Positions 1 through 7,841 of a stretch of DNA of 38,330 nt are shown here, piece after piece (within the stretch, counting starts at the first letter, position 1; every line of letters starts with the position of its first letter). Under the pieces are notes generated by a model. It was not told where the DNA came from and made no database searches. It saw nothing but the letters and a program-made list of their open reading frames with translations. The DNA lies in the NCBI GenBank assembly GCA_937874515.1, contig CALNBV010000058.1:1-38330 (forward strand). The letters are read 5' to 3'. A program made the translations under genes and the position numbers. This DNA is from an uncultured Paenibacillaceae bacterium. GTDB taxonomy: Bacteria > Bacillota > Bacilli > Aneurinibacillales > Aneurinibacillaceae.

Positions 1-1
1 C

Positions 2-76
2 TACTTTGCTTTTGCAGGCAGAAAGAAAAAAGAGAATCGCGATGTACCGGCATGGATGCCTGAGGCGAATGAGTGA
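2..76 (+). CDS. 3' end of an unidentified protein (partial)
   Basis: An open frame enters from the left edge and stops at a TGA at 74-76. The 24 visible residues are charged (RKKKENRD) and end in WMPEANE, which looks like a real protein tail more than chance translation. The product cannot be recognised. The gene would run in the same direction as the CDF exporter gene, with about 100 bases between them. Confidence 0.4.
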   Translation, partial: YFAFAGRKKKENRDVPAWMPEANE

Positions 77-119
77 AATAATAATAAAAGTTGCACATGG
101 GCAAAAATGTTGCTCTAGA

Positions 120-148
120 CTTAAAGGGTTTTTGAGTGATACTATAAT
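120..148 (+). promoter_or_regulatory. candidate promoter of the CDF exporter gene
   Basis: A perfect -10 box TATAAT lies at 143-148, 28 bases before the start codon, with only a weak -35 (CTTAAA, 120-125). A second reading, TTGAGT (132-137) with 17 bases to TATAAA (155-160), fits the boxes better but would start transcription inside the ribosome binding site (165-170). Confidence 0.35.
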
Positions 149-176
149 ATCTGCTATAAAAAATGGAGGTTTTTAG

Positions 177-1070
177 ATGGAGCAATACGCAGATATTAAG
201 CAGGGAGAAAAAGGAGCCTGGGTCAGTATTGTAGCCTATGTTATTCTCTCTTCTCTGAAGTTAGTTATAGGATATTTATTTTTTTCAGAAGCATTAACGG
301 CTGATGGTTTAAACAACACAACCGATATTATTGCTTCTATAGCGGTTCTTATTGGATTGAAATTTTCTCAGAAACCTCCCGATAAGGAACATCCCTATGG
401 GCATTTTCGCTCAGAAACCATAGCTGCCTTATTCGCTTCATTTGTAATGGCAGTGATTGGGTTAGAAGTATTAAAAGGAGCCTTCCTTACTTTTTTTGAA
501 CCGGATAAAAGAGCACCAGACTTAATGGCTGGATGGGTTGCTTTAGGTTGTGCTTTGGTAATGTATTTCGTATATCAATATAATTTTAGACTTGCAAAGA
601 AGATTAAAAATCAGGCATTAATGGCCGCAGCAAAGGATAATTTATCGGATGCTTTTGTCAGTATTGGCGCTTTTGTAGGGATTTTAGGATCCCAGTTTCA
701 TATGCCATGGTTGGATCCTTTAGCGGCTTTTGTTGTGGGGATTATCATTATTAAGACTGCCTGGGAGATTTTTTCGGAAGCTGCCCTTAATCTGACAGAT
801 GGGTTTGATGATGAAGAAAAAATGATTCATATCAAAGAAAGTATCAGCAAAGTATCTGGTGTAAAAGTGGTTAAAGATTTAAAAGGAAGAAAGCATGGGA
901 ACCATATTTTTTTGGATGTCATTATTGATGTGAATCCGAATTTAAATGTTGTGGAAAGCCATAATATTACGGAAAAAATTGAAAAAATATTAGCGAAAGA
1001 ACACCGGGTCAAATATGCCCAAATCCATATTGAACCTGCTGAAACAGAAAAAAACATCCCCCATATATAA
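177..1070 (+). CDS. CDF family cation efflux transporter, probably a Mn2+ exporter (MneS-like)
   Basis: Cation diffusion facilitator of 297 residues, the usual size. The N-terminal two thirds hold about six membrane helices; residues from about 210 on form the cytoplasmic metal-sensing domain. Helix 2 carries ADGLNNTTD (D43, N47, D50) and helix 5 carries DNLSD. An Asn in the helix 2 site together with DxxxD in helix 5 is a pattern known from Mn2+-exporting members such as MntE and MneS, so manganese is the inferred substrate; zinc or iron cannot be excluded. The HPYGHFR sequence after helix 2 is typical of the family. The ATG start follows GGAGGT with a 6-base spacer. The gene stands alone and ends at a strong bidirectional terminator. 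Confidence 0.9.
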   Translation: MEQYADIKQGEKGAWVSIVAYVILSSLKLVIGYLFFSEALTADGLNNTTDIIASIAVLIGLKFSQKPPDKEHPYGHFRSETIAALFASFVMAVIGLEVLKGAFLTFFEPDKRAPDLMAGWVALGCALVMYFVYQYNFRLAKKIKNQALMAAAKDNLSDAFVSIGAFVGILGSQFHMPWLDPLAAFVVGIIIIKTAWEIFSEAALNLTDGFDDEEKMIHIKESISKVSGVKVVKDLKGRKHGNHIFLDVIIDVNPNLNVVESHNITEKIEKILAKEHRVKYAQIHIEPAETEKNIPHI

Positions 1071-1078
1071 AAAGAAAA

Positions 1079-1110
1079 GGGCACTGAAAAACGTATGTTT
1101 TTCAGTGCCC
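1079..1110. terminator. bidirectional intrinsic terminator
   Basis: A perfect 13-base-pair stem (1079-1091 with 1098-1110, six-base loop) sits between two convergent genes. T-rich sequence follows on the forward strand, and an A-rich run before the stem gives U residues on the reverse strand. Confidence 0.85.
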
Positions 1111-1122
1111 TTTATAATGGGA

Positions 1123-2250
1123 TTAGTCATTAATATGAATGAGAATAAATTTAGTCTTATTATCCCATCCAAGATCCCAGGGGACCTGATTTCGATCACC
1201 TGTGTGAGAATTTACTAATACATATCCATTGTCATCTCGTCCAACCACAATAGAGAAATGATCAATATTCCCTTTTAATTCATATCCGATTAAATCCCCG
1301 GGTTGTAACCTGGCCAAAGCACCCTTCGGATTCACCTTTGTTGGTTGTTGTACCTCTGAAAAAGATCCTTCCGCAATTAAGTGTCCATATCCATTCGTTA
1401 AAAGATGTTTTTTAAATGAATCTGTATGAACCCATGCTTTACTGCCGCTTCCCTGATAATACCATTGACTATTCATAGGCAATCCGCCACCTTCCTGGGG
1501 ATCCCCTAAAACCTGTGAGGCAAAGTTAGTACAGTCTCCACCCATATAAGTAAAATCTTTATATTTTGGGTTATAGCGATGATTATTTCCCGCCCCCCAT
1601 GCTGCACCAGCATATTTAATGGCATAAATGATTGCCTTTTCCCGTTTATATCTGCGGTTTCCCGTGTATACTTTTCTATACTCTTCAGGGTTATAGGAGG
1701 GAATATGTTCGGGCATGTTTTCAATGGTTGAAGGAATAAAACTATAATCCTCTTCTATAGGATCGATATACGATTCACGAGAAACAAACCATTCATCATT
1801 TACCTTTTTCAATTTCATGCGGTGTCGGGTTCCAATGCCAAAGAACTGTGGTTTATCTGGCGAATTGGGATAAATATATGAGATTTTTACAGTTTCATAT
1901 AGATGAACTCGGGCAATATTTCCTGGTTTATCAATTCTTTCGATGTGGTTAGCTCCGATGGCGTTTACAATTTTAACCCCTCTTTTGGTTGCCCAGGTGG
2001 TTAAATATTGGCTGCGGACCACTTCGTGTTGCAAAGCAAAAACACTGGCTTTTTCATCTGTTAAATAATACTTTTTAATGGATTGAGGTTGATTGGTAAT
2101 TAATAGTTGGTTTCGGTCATTAAACAACTTATATAAAAAGGGTGTAATTTCCGGGTCATAAATTCTTTTCTCTTTTGCTAATAATACCTGTGGTGTACCT
2201 AAAAGAATAAAGAGACAAAGAATAAGTTGATAAAACTTCTTGTTGCGCAA
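1123..2250 (-). CDS. secreted protein with C-terminal amidase_6 (cysteine amidase) domain
   Basis: A 375-residue protein. Residues 1-25 form a signal peptide (charged start, hydrophobic core, LLAKE end), so export is expected. The middle region (about 30-180) looks like a conserved extracytoplasmic domain. The C-terminal region from about residue 195 has the marks of the Bacillus putative amidase domain (PF12671): a conserved YNRR/YKREKAI-type lead-in, GGDCTNFASQ with the likely catalytic Cys, and DHFSIVVG with a likely catalytic His. A role in cell-wall peptide cleavage is inferred; substrate unknown. The start is a TTG preceded by GGAAGGGAG. It lies 53 bases downstream of pssA on the same strand and may be cotranscribed. 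Confidence 0.8.
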   Translation of the reverse strand: MRNKKFYQLILCLFILLGTPQVLLAKEKRIYDPEITPFLYKLFNDRNQLLITNQPQSIKKYYLTDEKASVFALQHEVVRSQYLTTWATKRGVKIVNAIGANHIERIDKPGNIARVHLYETVKISYIYPNSPDKPQFFGIGTRHRMKLKKVNDEWFVSRESYIDPIEEDYSFIPSTIENMPEHIPSYNPEEYRKVYTGNRRYKREKAIIYAIKYAGAAWGAGNNHRYNPKYKDFTYMGGDCTNFASQVLGDPQEGGGLPMNSQWYYQGSGSKAWVHTDSFKKHLLTNGYGHLIAEGSFSEVQQPTKVNPKGALARLQPGDLIGYELKGNIDHFSIVVGRDDNGYVLVNSHTGDRNQVPWDLGWDNKTKFILIHIND

Positions 2251-2303
2251 TTGATTCGCTCCCTTCCTCTTTACTTTGGATTAAAGAGAGGAAGATTATG
2301 TAT

Positions 2304-2810
2304 TTATATTTTCGGAAGTCGCAACTTACTTACCATTAAAGCGGCTAAGATCATCATGATAAAAGGGTTGGCAATCCCGAAAAAGGCAAGTGCAGCAACA
2401 ATTAATCCTGCCAGGGTGATAGGAACCCCTAAAAAATACCCTCGTGTTGGGGATACGTTAAATCTTCCGAGGCGCCATGCACCTGCAATGGGAAAGGAAA
2501 TAAAAGCAAGATTTAATAGAAATGAAGCATGTTGGGTTTGATGGGTTAACATAGAGTAAACTAAAATGGCTGGCGCAACGCCAAAACTAACAATGTCAGC
2601 CAGAGAGTCTAATTCAATGCCTATTTCATTATCATCCACTTTAAGCATCCGGGCTAATTTTCCATCAAGAAGATCAAAGAGTGCGGCGAGAAAGATAAGT
2701 AGAGAAGACATGGAATAGTATTCATTCATTGCAAAAGAAATAGAGAAAATACCACATACAAGGTTGGATAATGTAAATGAATTAGGAATAGTACGTCGTA
2801 ATGATGGCAT
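2304..2810 (-). CDS. pssA: CDP-diacylglycerol--serine O-phosphatidyltransferase
   Basis: Makes phosphatidylserine from CDP-diacylglycerol and serine, the step before phosphatidylethanolamine, in the membrane. The CDP-alcohol phosphotransferase signature is complete: D46-x2-D49-G50-x2-A53-R54 ... G64-x3-D68-x3-D72. The rest is a run of hydrophobic helices. The 168-residue length fits the short Gram-positive PssA type. The frame opens four codons earlier at a TTG, but that TTG overlaps the ribosome binding site GAGGTG; the ATG at 2810 sits six bases behind it and gives MPSLRRTIPN, so I chose it. A pgsA-type glycerol phosphate synthase is the main alternative, but N-terminal position and size favour PssA. 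No psd gene is nearby. Confidence 0.85.
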   Translation of the reverse strand: MPSLRRTIPNSFTLSNLVCGIFSISFAMNEYYSMSSLLIFLAALFDLLDGKLARMLKVDDNEIGIELDSLADIVSFGVAPAILVYSMLTHQTQHASFLLNLAFISFPIAGAWRLGRFNVSPTRGYFLGVPITLAGLIVAALAFFGIANPFIMMILAALMVSKLRLPKI

Positions 2811-2880
2811 AGAACACCTCAATGTTATAGTGGAATCGTGTTAAAAAAATTGTAACATACTATGAATAAAAACAAAAATA

Positions 2881-2903
2881 ACTCCTTAGCAGTGCTAAGG
2901 AGT
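2881..2903 (-). terminator. intrinsic terminator of rnz
   Basis: A perfect 10-base-pair stem with a three-base loop, followed on the reverse strand by a T-rich run (TTATTTTTGTTTTT). The TAG stop codon of rnz (2895-2897) lies inside the stem arm, so translation ends within the terminator. It also separates rnz from pssA transcriptionally, at least in part. Confidence 0.85.
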
Positions 2904-3806
2904 AAAAGTTAATTTTTCTGACTTTCGATCAAATCCAATTTTTGTGTTTGGAAAAATATCTGTCGCAATTTCTAAGTAATTTTCTGGGTCGGGCATTGAA
3001 GGACTGAAATGGGTTAACCATAGTTCGTGGACCCCGGCTTTTTTTGCCAGATGGGCTGCTTCGGAAAATAACATATGTCCATAAGTAATGGCCCCTGGCA
3101 ATTTTTCATCATCTCCATACATGCCTTCACAAATAAGGAGATGACAATCCTTAAGGAAATCAACAAGGGCATCACTGGGTCTCGCATCAGTCACATACCC
3201 TAGTTTAAGCCCTTTTCTGGGAGGGCCTAAAACCTGTTCTGGGAGAAACCTTTTATTCTCCACTTCAATTTCTTCTCCTCTTTGGAGATACTTCCAATAA
3301 TATGGGGGAATTTCTAAATCCTTTGCTTTATCAGGCAAAAAAACAGGCCCTCGTTTAACCTCGATATGGTATGCAATACAGGTCAGGGAGTGTTCTACGG
3401 GCAGGGTGGATAAAAAAAGTTCACCCACCTGAAAAGAGGCTCCCTCATTTATGGGCAATTCCTTTAATATAAGCTCATATGGGAGAAAAGGGGTAATGAC
3501 AGTTAATCCTTTGATTACTTCTATTAAGCCTTTAGGTCCATAAAGAGCGAGGGGTTCTGTTCTCCCTGCATTTCCTATAGCTAGTAACACACCAGGGAGC
3601 CCTGTGATATGGTCAGCATGAAAGTGGGTGAAACAGATTGCATCTATGTTTTTATACCCGGTATTTTCCATTTTCATAGAAACCTGAGTACCTTCACCAC
3701 AATCAATGAGAAGCCGTCTTCCTTTATAAGATACAAGCAAGGATGTAAGAAATCGATCAGGAAGTGGCATTGTTCCTCCGCATCCAAGCAAACATAGGTC
3801 AAGCAT
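2895..3806 (-). CDS. rnz: ribonuclease Z (tRNA 3' processing endonuclease)
   Basis: Zinc-dependent metallo-beta-lactamase fold nuclease that trims the 3' trailer of tRNA precursors lacking an encoded CCA. The zinc-binding motif HFHADH is at residues 61-66, after DCGEGTQ (35-41), which is typical of RNase Z. Further ligands are provided by PVEHS, VTDARPSD and LTHFSP near residues 138, 207 and 266. At 303 residues it matches the long-form bacterial tRNase Z of about 307 residues. The ATG start follows GGGGAGG. Upstream lies a divergent small membrane protein gene. Confident family call; the specific tRNase role comes from the family. Confidence 0.9.
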   Translation of the reverse strand: MLDLCLLGCGGTMPLPDRFLTSLLVSYKGRRLLIDCGEGTQVSMKMENTGYKNIDAICFTHFHADHITGLPGVLLAIGNAGRTEPLALYGPKGLIEVIKGLTVITPFLPYELILKELPINEGASFQVGELFLSTLPVEHSLTCIAYHIEVKRGPVFLPDKAKDLEIPPYYWKYLQRGEEIEVENKRFLPEQVLGPPRKGLKLGYVTDARPSDALVDFLKDCHLLICEGMYGDDEKLPGAITYGHMLFSEAAHLAKKAGVHELWLTHFSPSMPDPENYLEIATDIFPNTKIGFDRKSEKLTFTP

Positions 3807-3926
3807 CTATTTCCTCCCCTTGTTTTCGCTAACTTTTCTTAAACTGTAGTACTAATCATATCGAAGAGAAGAAAGAAATGCAAAAAGTGGAACCTACCTT
3901 TTTTCAATGGTAAAATGAAGGCGATT

Positions 3927-4169
3927 ATGAATGGAAAGGCGTGGCTTACATTGAATATCGGGGTTATGTTCTCATCACCAACTATGATTATGTTATTTGT
4001 TTTTGGCCTTATTATCGGTTCAATTTTAATTGTTGCAATTACAACTGTCATTATTCAAGTCTCAAAAGGACGTTTTAAAGTAGACTTCGATCAAATTGCG
4101 GCAAAGGAAGCCAGGGAAGAAGAACAACGAAGGCAGGAGAAAAAGGAAAAGCGAGGGCGTCTAAAATAA
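3927..4169 (+). CDS. small membrane protein of unknown function
   Basis: About 80 residues: one strong hydrophobic helix (MIMLFVFGLIIGSILIVAI) followed by a charged tail rich in Glu, Arg and Lys (AAKEAREEEQRRQEKKEKR) that may form a coiled coil in the cytoplasm. The start is uncertain. ATG 3927 has a modest AAGG five bases before it. ATG 3915 and TTG 3951 are also possible, and a TAAAAT box at 3911-3916 would argue for a later start if it is the -10. It stops three bases before the next gene, so the two are surely cotranslated. I do not recognise the family. Confidence 0.6.
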   Translation: MNGKAWLTLNIGVMFSSPTMIMLFVFGLIIGSILIVAITTVIIQVSKGRFKVDFDQIAAKEAREEEQRRQEKKEKRGRLK

Positions 4170-4172
4170 ACT

Positions 4173-4697
4173 ATGTTTGATCCTACAATTTTTGAAAACA
4201 TAAAAGTTGTACTAGAAGGCAGTATATATGATTTAGATTTGCAAGGGTTAATCCAGGTAACGAACCGTGTTGATTCGGTGGATTTATCCCGTATGTCCCG
4301 ATTGTTTCAACTAGAATTTAAATTATCGGAAAAAGACCGGATTAAGGCTGTTATCCATTTAAAAGCGGATACCTATGATTTAGCTGGGGAAATTTTGGAG
4401 TTAGCAGAACATACTGATTCAATAGGTTGTGTACTTACTGTTGTCTTATATACCTTTGTTGAAGACCCGGAAAAATGCAGTTCAATAGAGGAAACCCTTT
4501 TAAAAATTTGGTCTTATCGGCCGGTGATTACACAGGAAGTTTCTTTTATGTATCAATCAGGTACCGCGGTTAGTGATGATTTTAAAATTAAAGTGACCAT
4601 AGATTTTCACCGAAAAATTAATGAAAGCAACATGGAAGATATCGAGGAAATTTTGAACCATATTGTTCGTTCTATGGATGCGCTAAAAAGGATATAA
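4173..4697 (+). CDS. conserved-looking hypothetical protein
   Basis: A 174-residue soluble protein without signal peptide or membrane helix. It has mixed alpha/beta character, with an acidic composition and alternating hydrophobic strands such as IKVVLEGSIYDLDL near the start and DFKIKVTIDFH near residue 140. I cannot assign a family. The ATG lies three bases behind the stop of the small membrane protein gene, so the pair form a two-gene unit that may act together at the membrane. The ribosome binding site is weak, which suggests translational coupling to the upstream gene. Confidence 0.7.
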   Translation: MFDPTIFENIKVVLEGSIYDLDLQGLIQVTNRVDSVDLSRMSRLFQLEFKLSEKDRIKAVIHLKADTYDLAGEILELAEHTDSIGCVLTVVLYTFVEDPEKCSSIEETLLKIWSYRPVITQEVSFMYQSGTAVSDDFKIKVTIDFHRKINESNMEDIEEILNHIVRSMDALKRI

Positions 4698-4710
4698 AAT
4701 GGGCACATTC

Positions 4711-4756
4711 TCCGAAGATGATGAATAAGATAGTTTTTATCTTAGGCGATATCGGA
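4711..4756 (+). promoter_or_regulatory. stem-loop overlapping the ribosome binding site of the TauE-like gene
   Basis: TCCGA (4711-4715) can pair with TCGGA (4752-4756) and TAAGAT (4726-4731) with ATCTTA (4739-4744), leaving an internal loop. The outer arm covers the first bases of the GGAGGAGGG ribosome binding site, so folding could reduce translation. Structure seen in sequence; regulatory function is inference. Confidence 0.3.
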
Positions 4757-4774
4757 GGAGGGTGAACAAAAAGC

Positions 4775-5551
4775 GTGGATTTTGGGCTGACGATTATTGG
4801 CCTTTTCGTTGGATTCCTCGTTGGACTTACAGGAGTGGGAGGAGCAGCTTTACTTACACCTATATTAATTTTTATTGGATTTAACCCTTCCCTTGCTGTA
4901 GGTACAGATTTGGTTTATAACTCGATTACCAAACTTTTTGGAGCGTGGCAACATTTGCGACAGAAAACAGTGCAGCTGAAGATTGCTCTGTTTTTTGCTA
5001 TTGGGAGTATACCAGGAGCTGTGTTGGCAGCGGTCTCACTTCACTGGATTGATCTTTATTTTGGCGGAGCAGATGAAATTATAAAGAAAGCCTTAGGAAT
5101 TGTACTAGTTTGTATTCCATTGGTGATGATTGTTGGCCGATTTTTAAAGAAAGATAAAGGGTCTTTGAATAAGTGGCAAGTAAAGGATTTACAGGATAAG
5201 CGATTTTTAACGATTTCCATTGGCTTTGGTTTAGGGATTATCGTCGGTTTAACCTCCATTGGGAGTGGTTCACTTTTTGCTATAGCCTTAATGTACTTTT
5301 TTCATTTACAGGGCAAAGATGTAGTGGGGACTGATATATTCCATGCATTATTATTGGTGACTGCGGCAGGGTTAGTACATGTTCAATTTGGAAATGTGAA
5401 CTTTCCTGTTGTTTTCCAATTATTAATAGGTTCTATACCTGGGGTGCTTATGGGAAGCCGATTATCCACAAGAATTCCCACCTTTTATTTACGTGTTCTT
5501 ATTTCTGTATTAATTATGTTGAGTGGGATTAAGTTAATCGATTTCATATAA
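4775..5551 (+). CDS. TauE/SafE family membrane exporter
   Basis: A 258-residue membrane protein with about eight hydrophobic helices and the two glycine-rich repeats typical of the family (VGFLVGLTGVGGAALLTPIL near residue 20, and GLTSIGSGSLFAIAL near residue 160). Members have been linked to export of sulfite, sulfoacetate or related organosulfur anions, but many have unknown substrates. The GTG start follows CGGAGGAGGG. It lies a few kilobases from a sulfate reduction operon; a sulfur anion is therefore plausible but not shown. It ends at a strong terminator and seems to be a single-gene unit or the tail of the unit starting near 3927. Confidence 0.85.
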   Translation: MDFGLTIIGLFVGFLVGLTGVGGAALLTPILIFIGFNPSLAVGTDLVYNSITKLFGAWQHLRQKTVQLKIALFFAIGSIPGAVLAAVSLHWIDLYFGGADEIIKKALGIVLVCIPLVMIVGRFLKKDKGSLNKWQVKDLQDKRFLTISIGFGLGIIVGLTSIGSGSLFAIALMYFFHLQGKDVVGTDIFHALLLVTAAGLVHVQFGNVNFPVVFQLLIGSIPGVLMGSRLSTRIPTFYLRVLISVLIMLSGIKLIDFI

Positions 5552-5562
5552 TGAATCATAAT

Positions 5563-5594
5563 AAAGAAAACTTGGCGCCAGCCAAGTTTTCTTT
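5563..5594. terminator. bidirectional intrinsic terminator
   Basis: A perfect 14-base-pair stem (5563-5576 with 5581-5594) with a four-base GCCA loop, flanked by A-rich and T-rich ends. It lies between the convergent TauE-like and seven-helix membrane protein genes. Confidence 0.85.
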
Positions 5595-5634
5595 AAAATA
5601 AGACCATAAGGTCCATGGTTGATTCATAACATCT

Positions 5635-6297
5635 TTAACCTTGTGTTGAAGGACTAGGGATGGTTTTACGCCGTGTTGTTAGGGCAAATCCGTAGAAAAC
5701 AAGGGTAATCCCTAAGCTGTTGGTAAGGGGCAATATTTCTGTAAATCCTAAACGGGTAATCTGTCCGCCAGTAGCCAAAATAAGGGAACCTAAACCAATC
5801 CATAGGCCTGCCTTGGATTTGCGCCGAATAAAGGTATAAATCGATCCAATAATAAGGGCCAGGCTACCTGGGATTGTAATCATGGGTGAGTATATGCGTG
5901 CGTCACCAGGCAGTGCTGCTCCTCCAATTTCTCCTTTTTGGCTTAATAAATCCATATTTAAAGGAGAATTAAAGACTTTAATAAACATGGCTATTGTAAT
6001 AATAATGATGATTCCCAGGAATACGTGTGCCCATTTGGGTTTTACAGTGAAATATAATTGGCCGGCCCCTAGAAAGCCCACAAGAGATGCGGCCGCTACA
6101 TACCAAATACGATAAAGGGTTGGGTCCCAACCTGTAATATAGGAGAGGGTGCTGCCCAAAGCGCTAAAGAAATAAAAGAAAAAGCCTATAAACCATGCCA
6201 TGTATTGTGGTTTTCTTTTTATTGTCCACAATATCAGGATACGGATAGAAAAAACTAAAGATAAGATCGTAGCAAAACTCCATAGTACTAAATTCAT
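5635..6297 (-). CDS. seven-helix integral membrane protein of unknown function
   Basis: A 220-residue protein with about seven hydrophobic helices (roughly residues 4-22, 33-52, 65-82, 90-107, 138-157, 164-182, 190-208). The loop around 110-137 is the longest and probably lies outside. It has no obvious catalytic or metal-binding motif. The layout of seven short helices joined by small loops resembles sensor-type membrane domains, but no soluble signalling domain is attached. The ATG start is followed by MNLVLWSF; AGGCGAT provides a modest ribosome binding site. It is transcribed alone, downstream of and in the same direction as the aldehyde dehydrogenase pair, 90 bases away. Confidence 0.7.
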   Translation of the reverse strand: MNLVLWSFATILSLVFSIRILILWTIKRKPQYMAWFIGFFFYFFSALGSTLSYITGWDPTLYRIWYVAAASLVGFLGAGQLYFTVKPKWAHVFLGIIIIITIAMFIKVFNSPLNMDLLSQKGEIGGAALPGDARIYSPMITIPGSLALIIGSIYTFIRRKSKAGLWIGLGSLILATGGQITRLGFTEILPLTNSLGITLVFYGFALTTRRKTIPSPSTQG

Positions 6298-6387
6298 TTC
6301 ATAATCGCCTCTTAAGTATGATATTGAAAATAATTACTTCAGCCTTTGGGAACACTTCTTTAATAAGATGCACAATTTGCATAGTGT

Positions 6388-7821
6388 TCATGAATTCCGA
6401 TTAAAACAAACCAATTTTAATTCTGTCATTTCCTCTGTGGCATATTGGATTCCTTCCCTGCCCATTCCGCTATCTTTTACCCCCCCATAAGGCATTTGAT
6501 CCACCCGAAATGTAGGGAAATCATTAATCATAACACCGCCAACGTCTAACTTTTCTGCTGCAAGAAAGGCATGTTCCATATTGTTCGTATAGATTCCTGC
6601 CTGCAATCCGTAGTTTGAATCGTTAATAGCCTCCATTGCTTCTGCAAAAGAATCCACCGGTGCAATAACGACTACAGGGGCAAAGGTTTCCTGACAACAT
6701 ACTTTTACTTTGGGTGGAGCATCAACAATGACAGTGGGCTCGACGATGTTTCCTTCTATCCCTCCTGTTAACACCCTTGCTCCAGCATCAATGGCCTCTT
6801 GAATCCAGGCGCCAATTCTCTCCACATCTTTATGGGAGATTAGGGATGTGATCTCTGTTTTCTCATCTAATGGATCTCCAATGGTTAAGGTTTGGGTTTC
6901 CTTGACGAACTCCTTCAAGAAATCATGATATAAAGAACGATGGACATAAATTCGTTGCAAGGAAATGCACACTTGCCCCATAAAACTAAATGCTCCCGTT
7001 ACCGTTCGTTTTAGAATGGGCCCAAGCTCAACACCCTCATCGATGTATAAGCCAGAATTGGATCCCAGTTCAAGAATCACTCGTTTTAATCCTGCTTTAT
7101 TTCTAATTTGTTTTCCCACTTCCGGGCTTCCGGTAAAGGTAATGACCTTGACCCGGGGATCCAGTACCATTTCGTCTCCCACTACAGAACCAGGACCTGT
7201 TACAATTTGTAATCCCCCAGAAGGCAACCCGGCTTCCCGAAATAGGTCGGCAATAAAAAAAGCGGACAGAGGGGTTTGGCTAGAGGGTTTTAATATGACA
7301 GGGTTCCCTGCGGCAAAGGCTGGGCCAAGTTTATGGGCAACTAGATTGAAGGGAAAATTAAAGGGGGTAATGGCCCCTACAATTCCAACGGGTTTTCGCA
7401 GGGTATAGGCTACTCTGTTTCCTCCCATGGCCGAAGCATCCATGGGAATGGTTTCACCCCGTAAACGCCGCGCTTCATCTGCAGCGAATTGATAGGTTTC
7501 AATGGTTCGAGCAATTTCAGATCTTGCTGCAGTAATGGGTTTGGCAGCTTCCAGGGAGATGATTTTAGCGGCCTCTTCTTTTCGTTCTGCTAGTAAGTAG
7601 GAAACCTTTTGTAAGATTTCACCTCTACGGTAAGCGGGGAGATTGGCCATGGTATCTTTTGCTTGGACAGCATAGGAGATTGCCCTTTTAATATCTTCCT
7701 TTGTTGCCATTGCTATTTCCCCGATGGGCTCACCGGTATGAGGTGAATATAAGGTTTTATAACTGTTTGCTTTCGTATAACATCCATTTAGATACAAATC
7801 TTTTCTTGGAAGAGATAACAT
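6388..7821 (-). CDS. NAD(P)-dependent aldehyde dehydrogenase, succinate-semialdehyde dehydrogenase-like
   Basis: A 477-residue aldehyde dehydrogenase superfamily enzyme. The catalytic Cys is C285 (GQVCISLQR), the general base E251 (LELGSNSG), and the oxyanion Asn N155 (PFNFP); the cofactor loop FTGSPEVGK is at 229-237. The frame opens at a TTG two codons earlier, but the ATG at 7821 lies eight bases behind a perfect AAAGGAGG and is preferred. It follows the GabT-like aminotransferase gene by 20 bases, so oxidation of the semialdehyde made by that enzyme is the natural role (succinate semialdehyde to succinate). The C-terminal part resembles a branch of lactaldehyde or uncharacterised dehydrogenases more than classic GabD, so the substrate is uncertain. 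Confidence 0.85.
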   Translation of the reverse strand: MLSLPRKDLYLNGCYTKANSYKTLYSPHTGEPIGEIAMATKEDIKRAISYAVQAKDTMANLPAYRRGEILQKVSYLLAERKEEAAKIISLEAAKPITAARSEIARTIETYQFAADEARRLRGETIPMDASAMGGNRVAYTLRKPVGIVGAITPFNFPFNLVAHKLGPAFAAGNPVILKPSSQTPLSAFFIADLFREAGLPSGGLQIVTGPGSVVGDEMVLDPRVKVITFTGSPEVGKQIRNKAGLKRVILELGSNSGLYIDEGVELGPILKRTVTGAFSFMGQVCISLQRIYVHRSLYHDFLKEFVKETQTLTIGDPLDEKTEITSLISHKDVERIGAWIQEAIDAGARVLTGGIEGNIVEPTVIVDAPPKVKVCCQETFAPVVVIAPVDSFAEAMEAINDSNYGLQAGIYTNNMEHAFLAAEKLDVGGVMINDFPTFRVDQMPYGGVKDSGMGREGIQYATEEMTELKLVCFNRNS

Positions 7822-7841
7822 AAACAAAACCTCCTTTAAGG

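Noticed and set aside
6965..7408. 147-codon open frame antisense to the aldehyde dehydrogenase gene
   Set aside because: It lies wholly within a gene with clear catalytic motifs, has a Pro/Arg/Thr-rich composition typical of an antisense shadow, and has no ribosome binding site.
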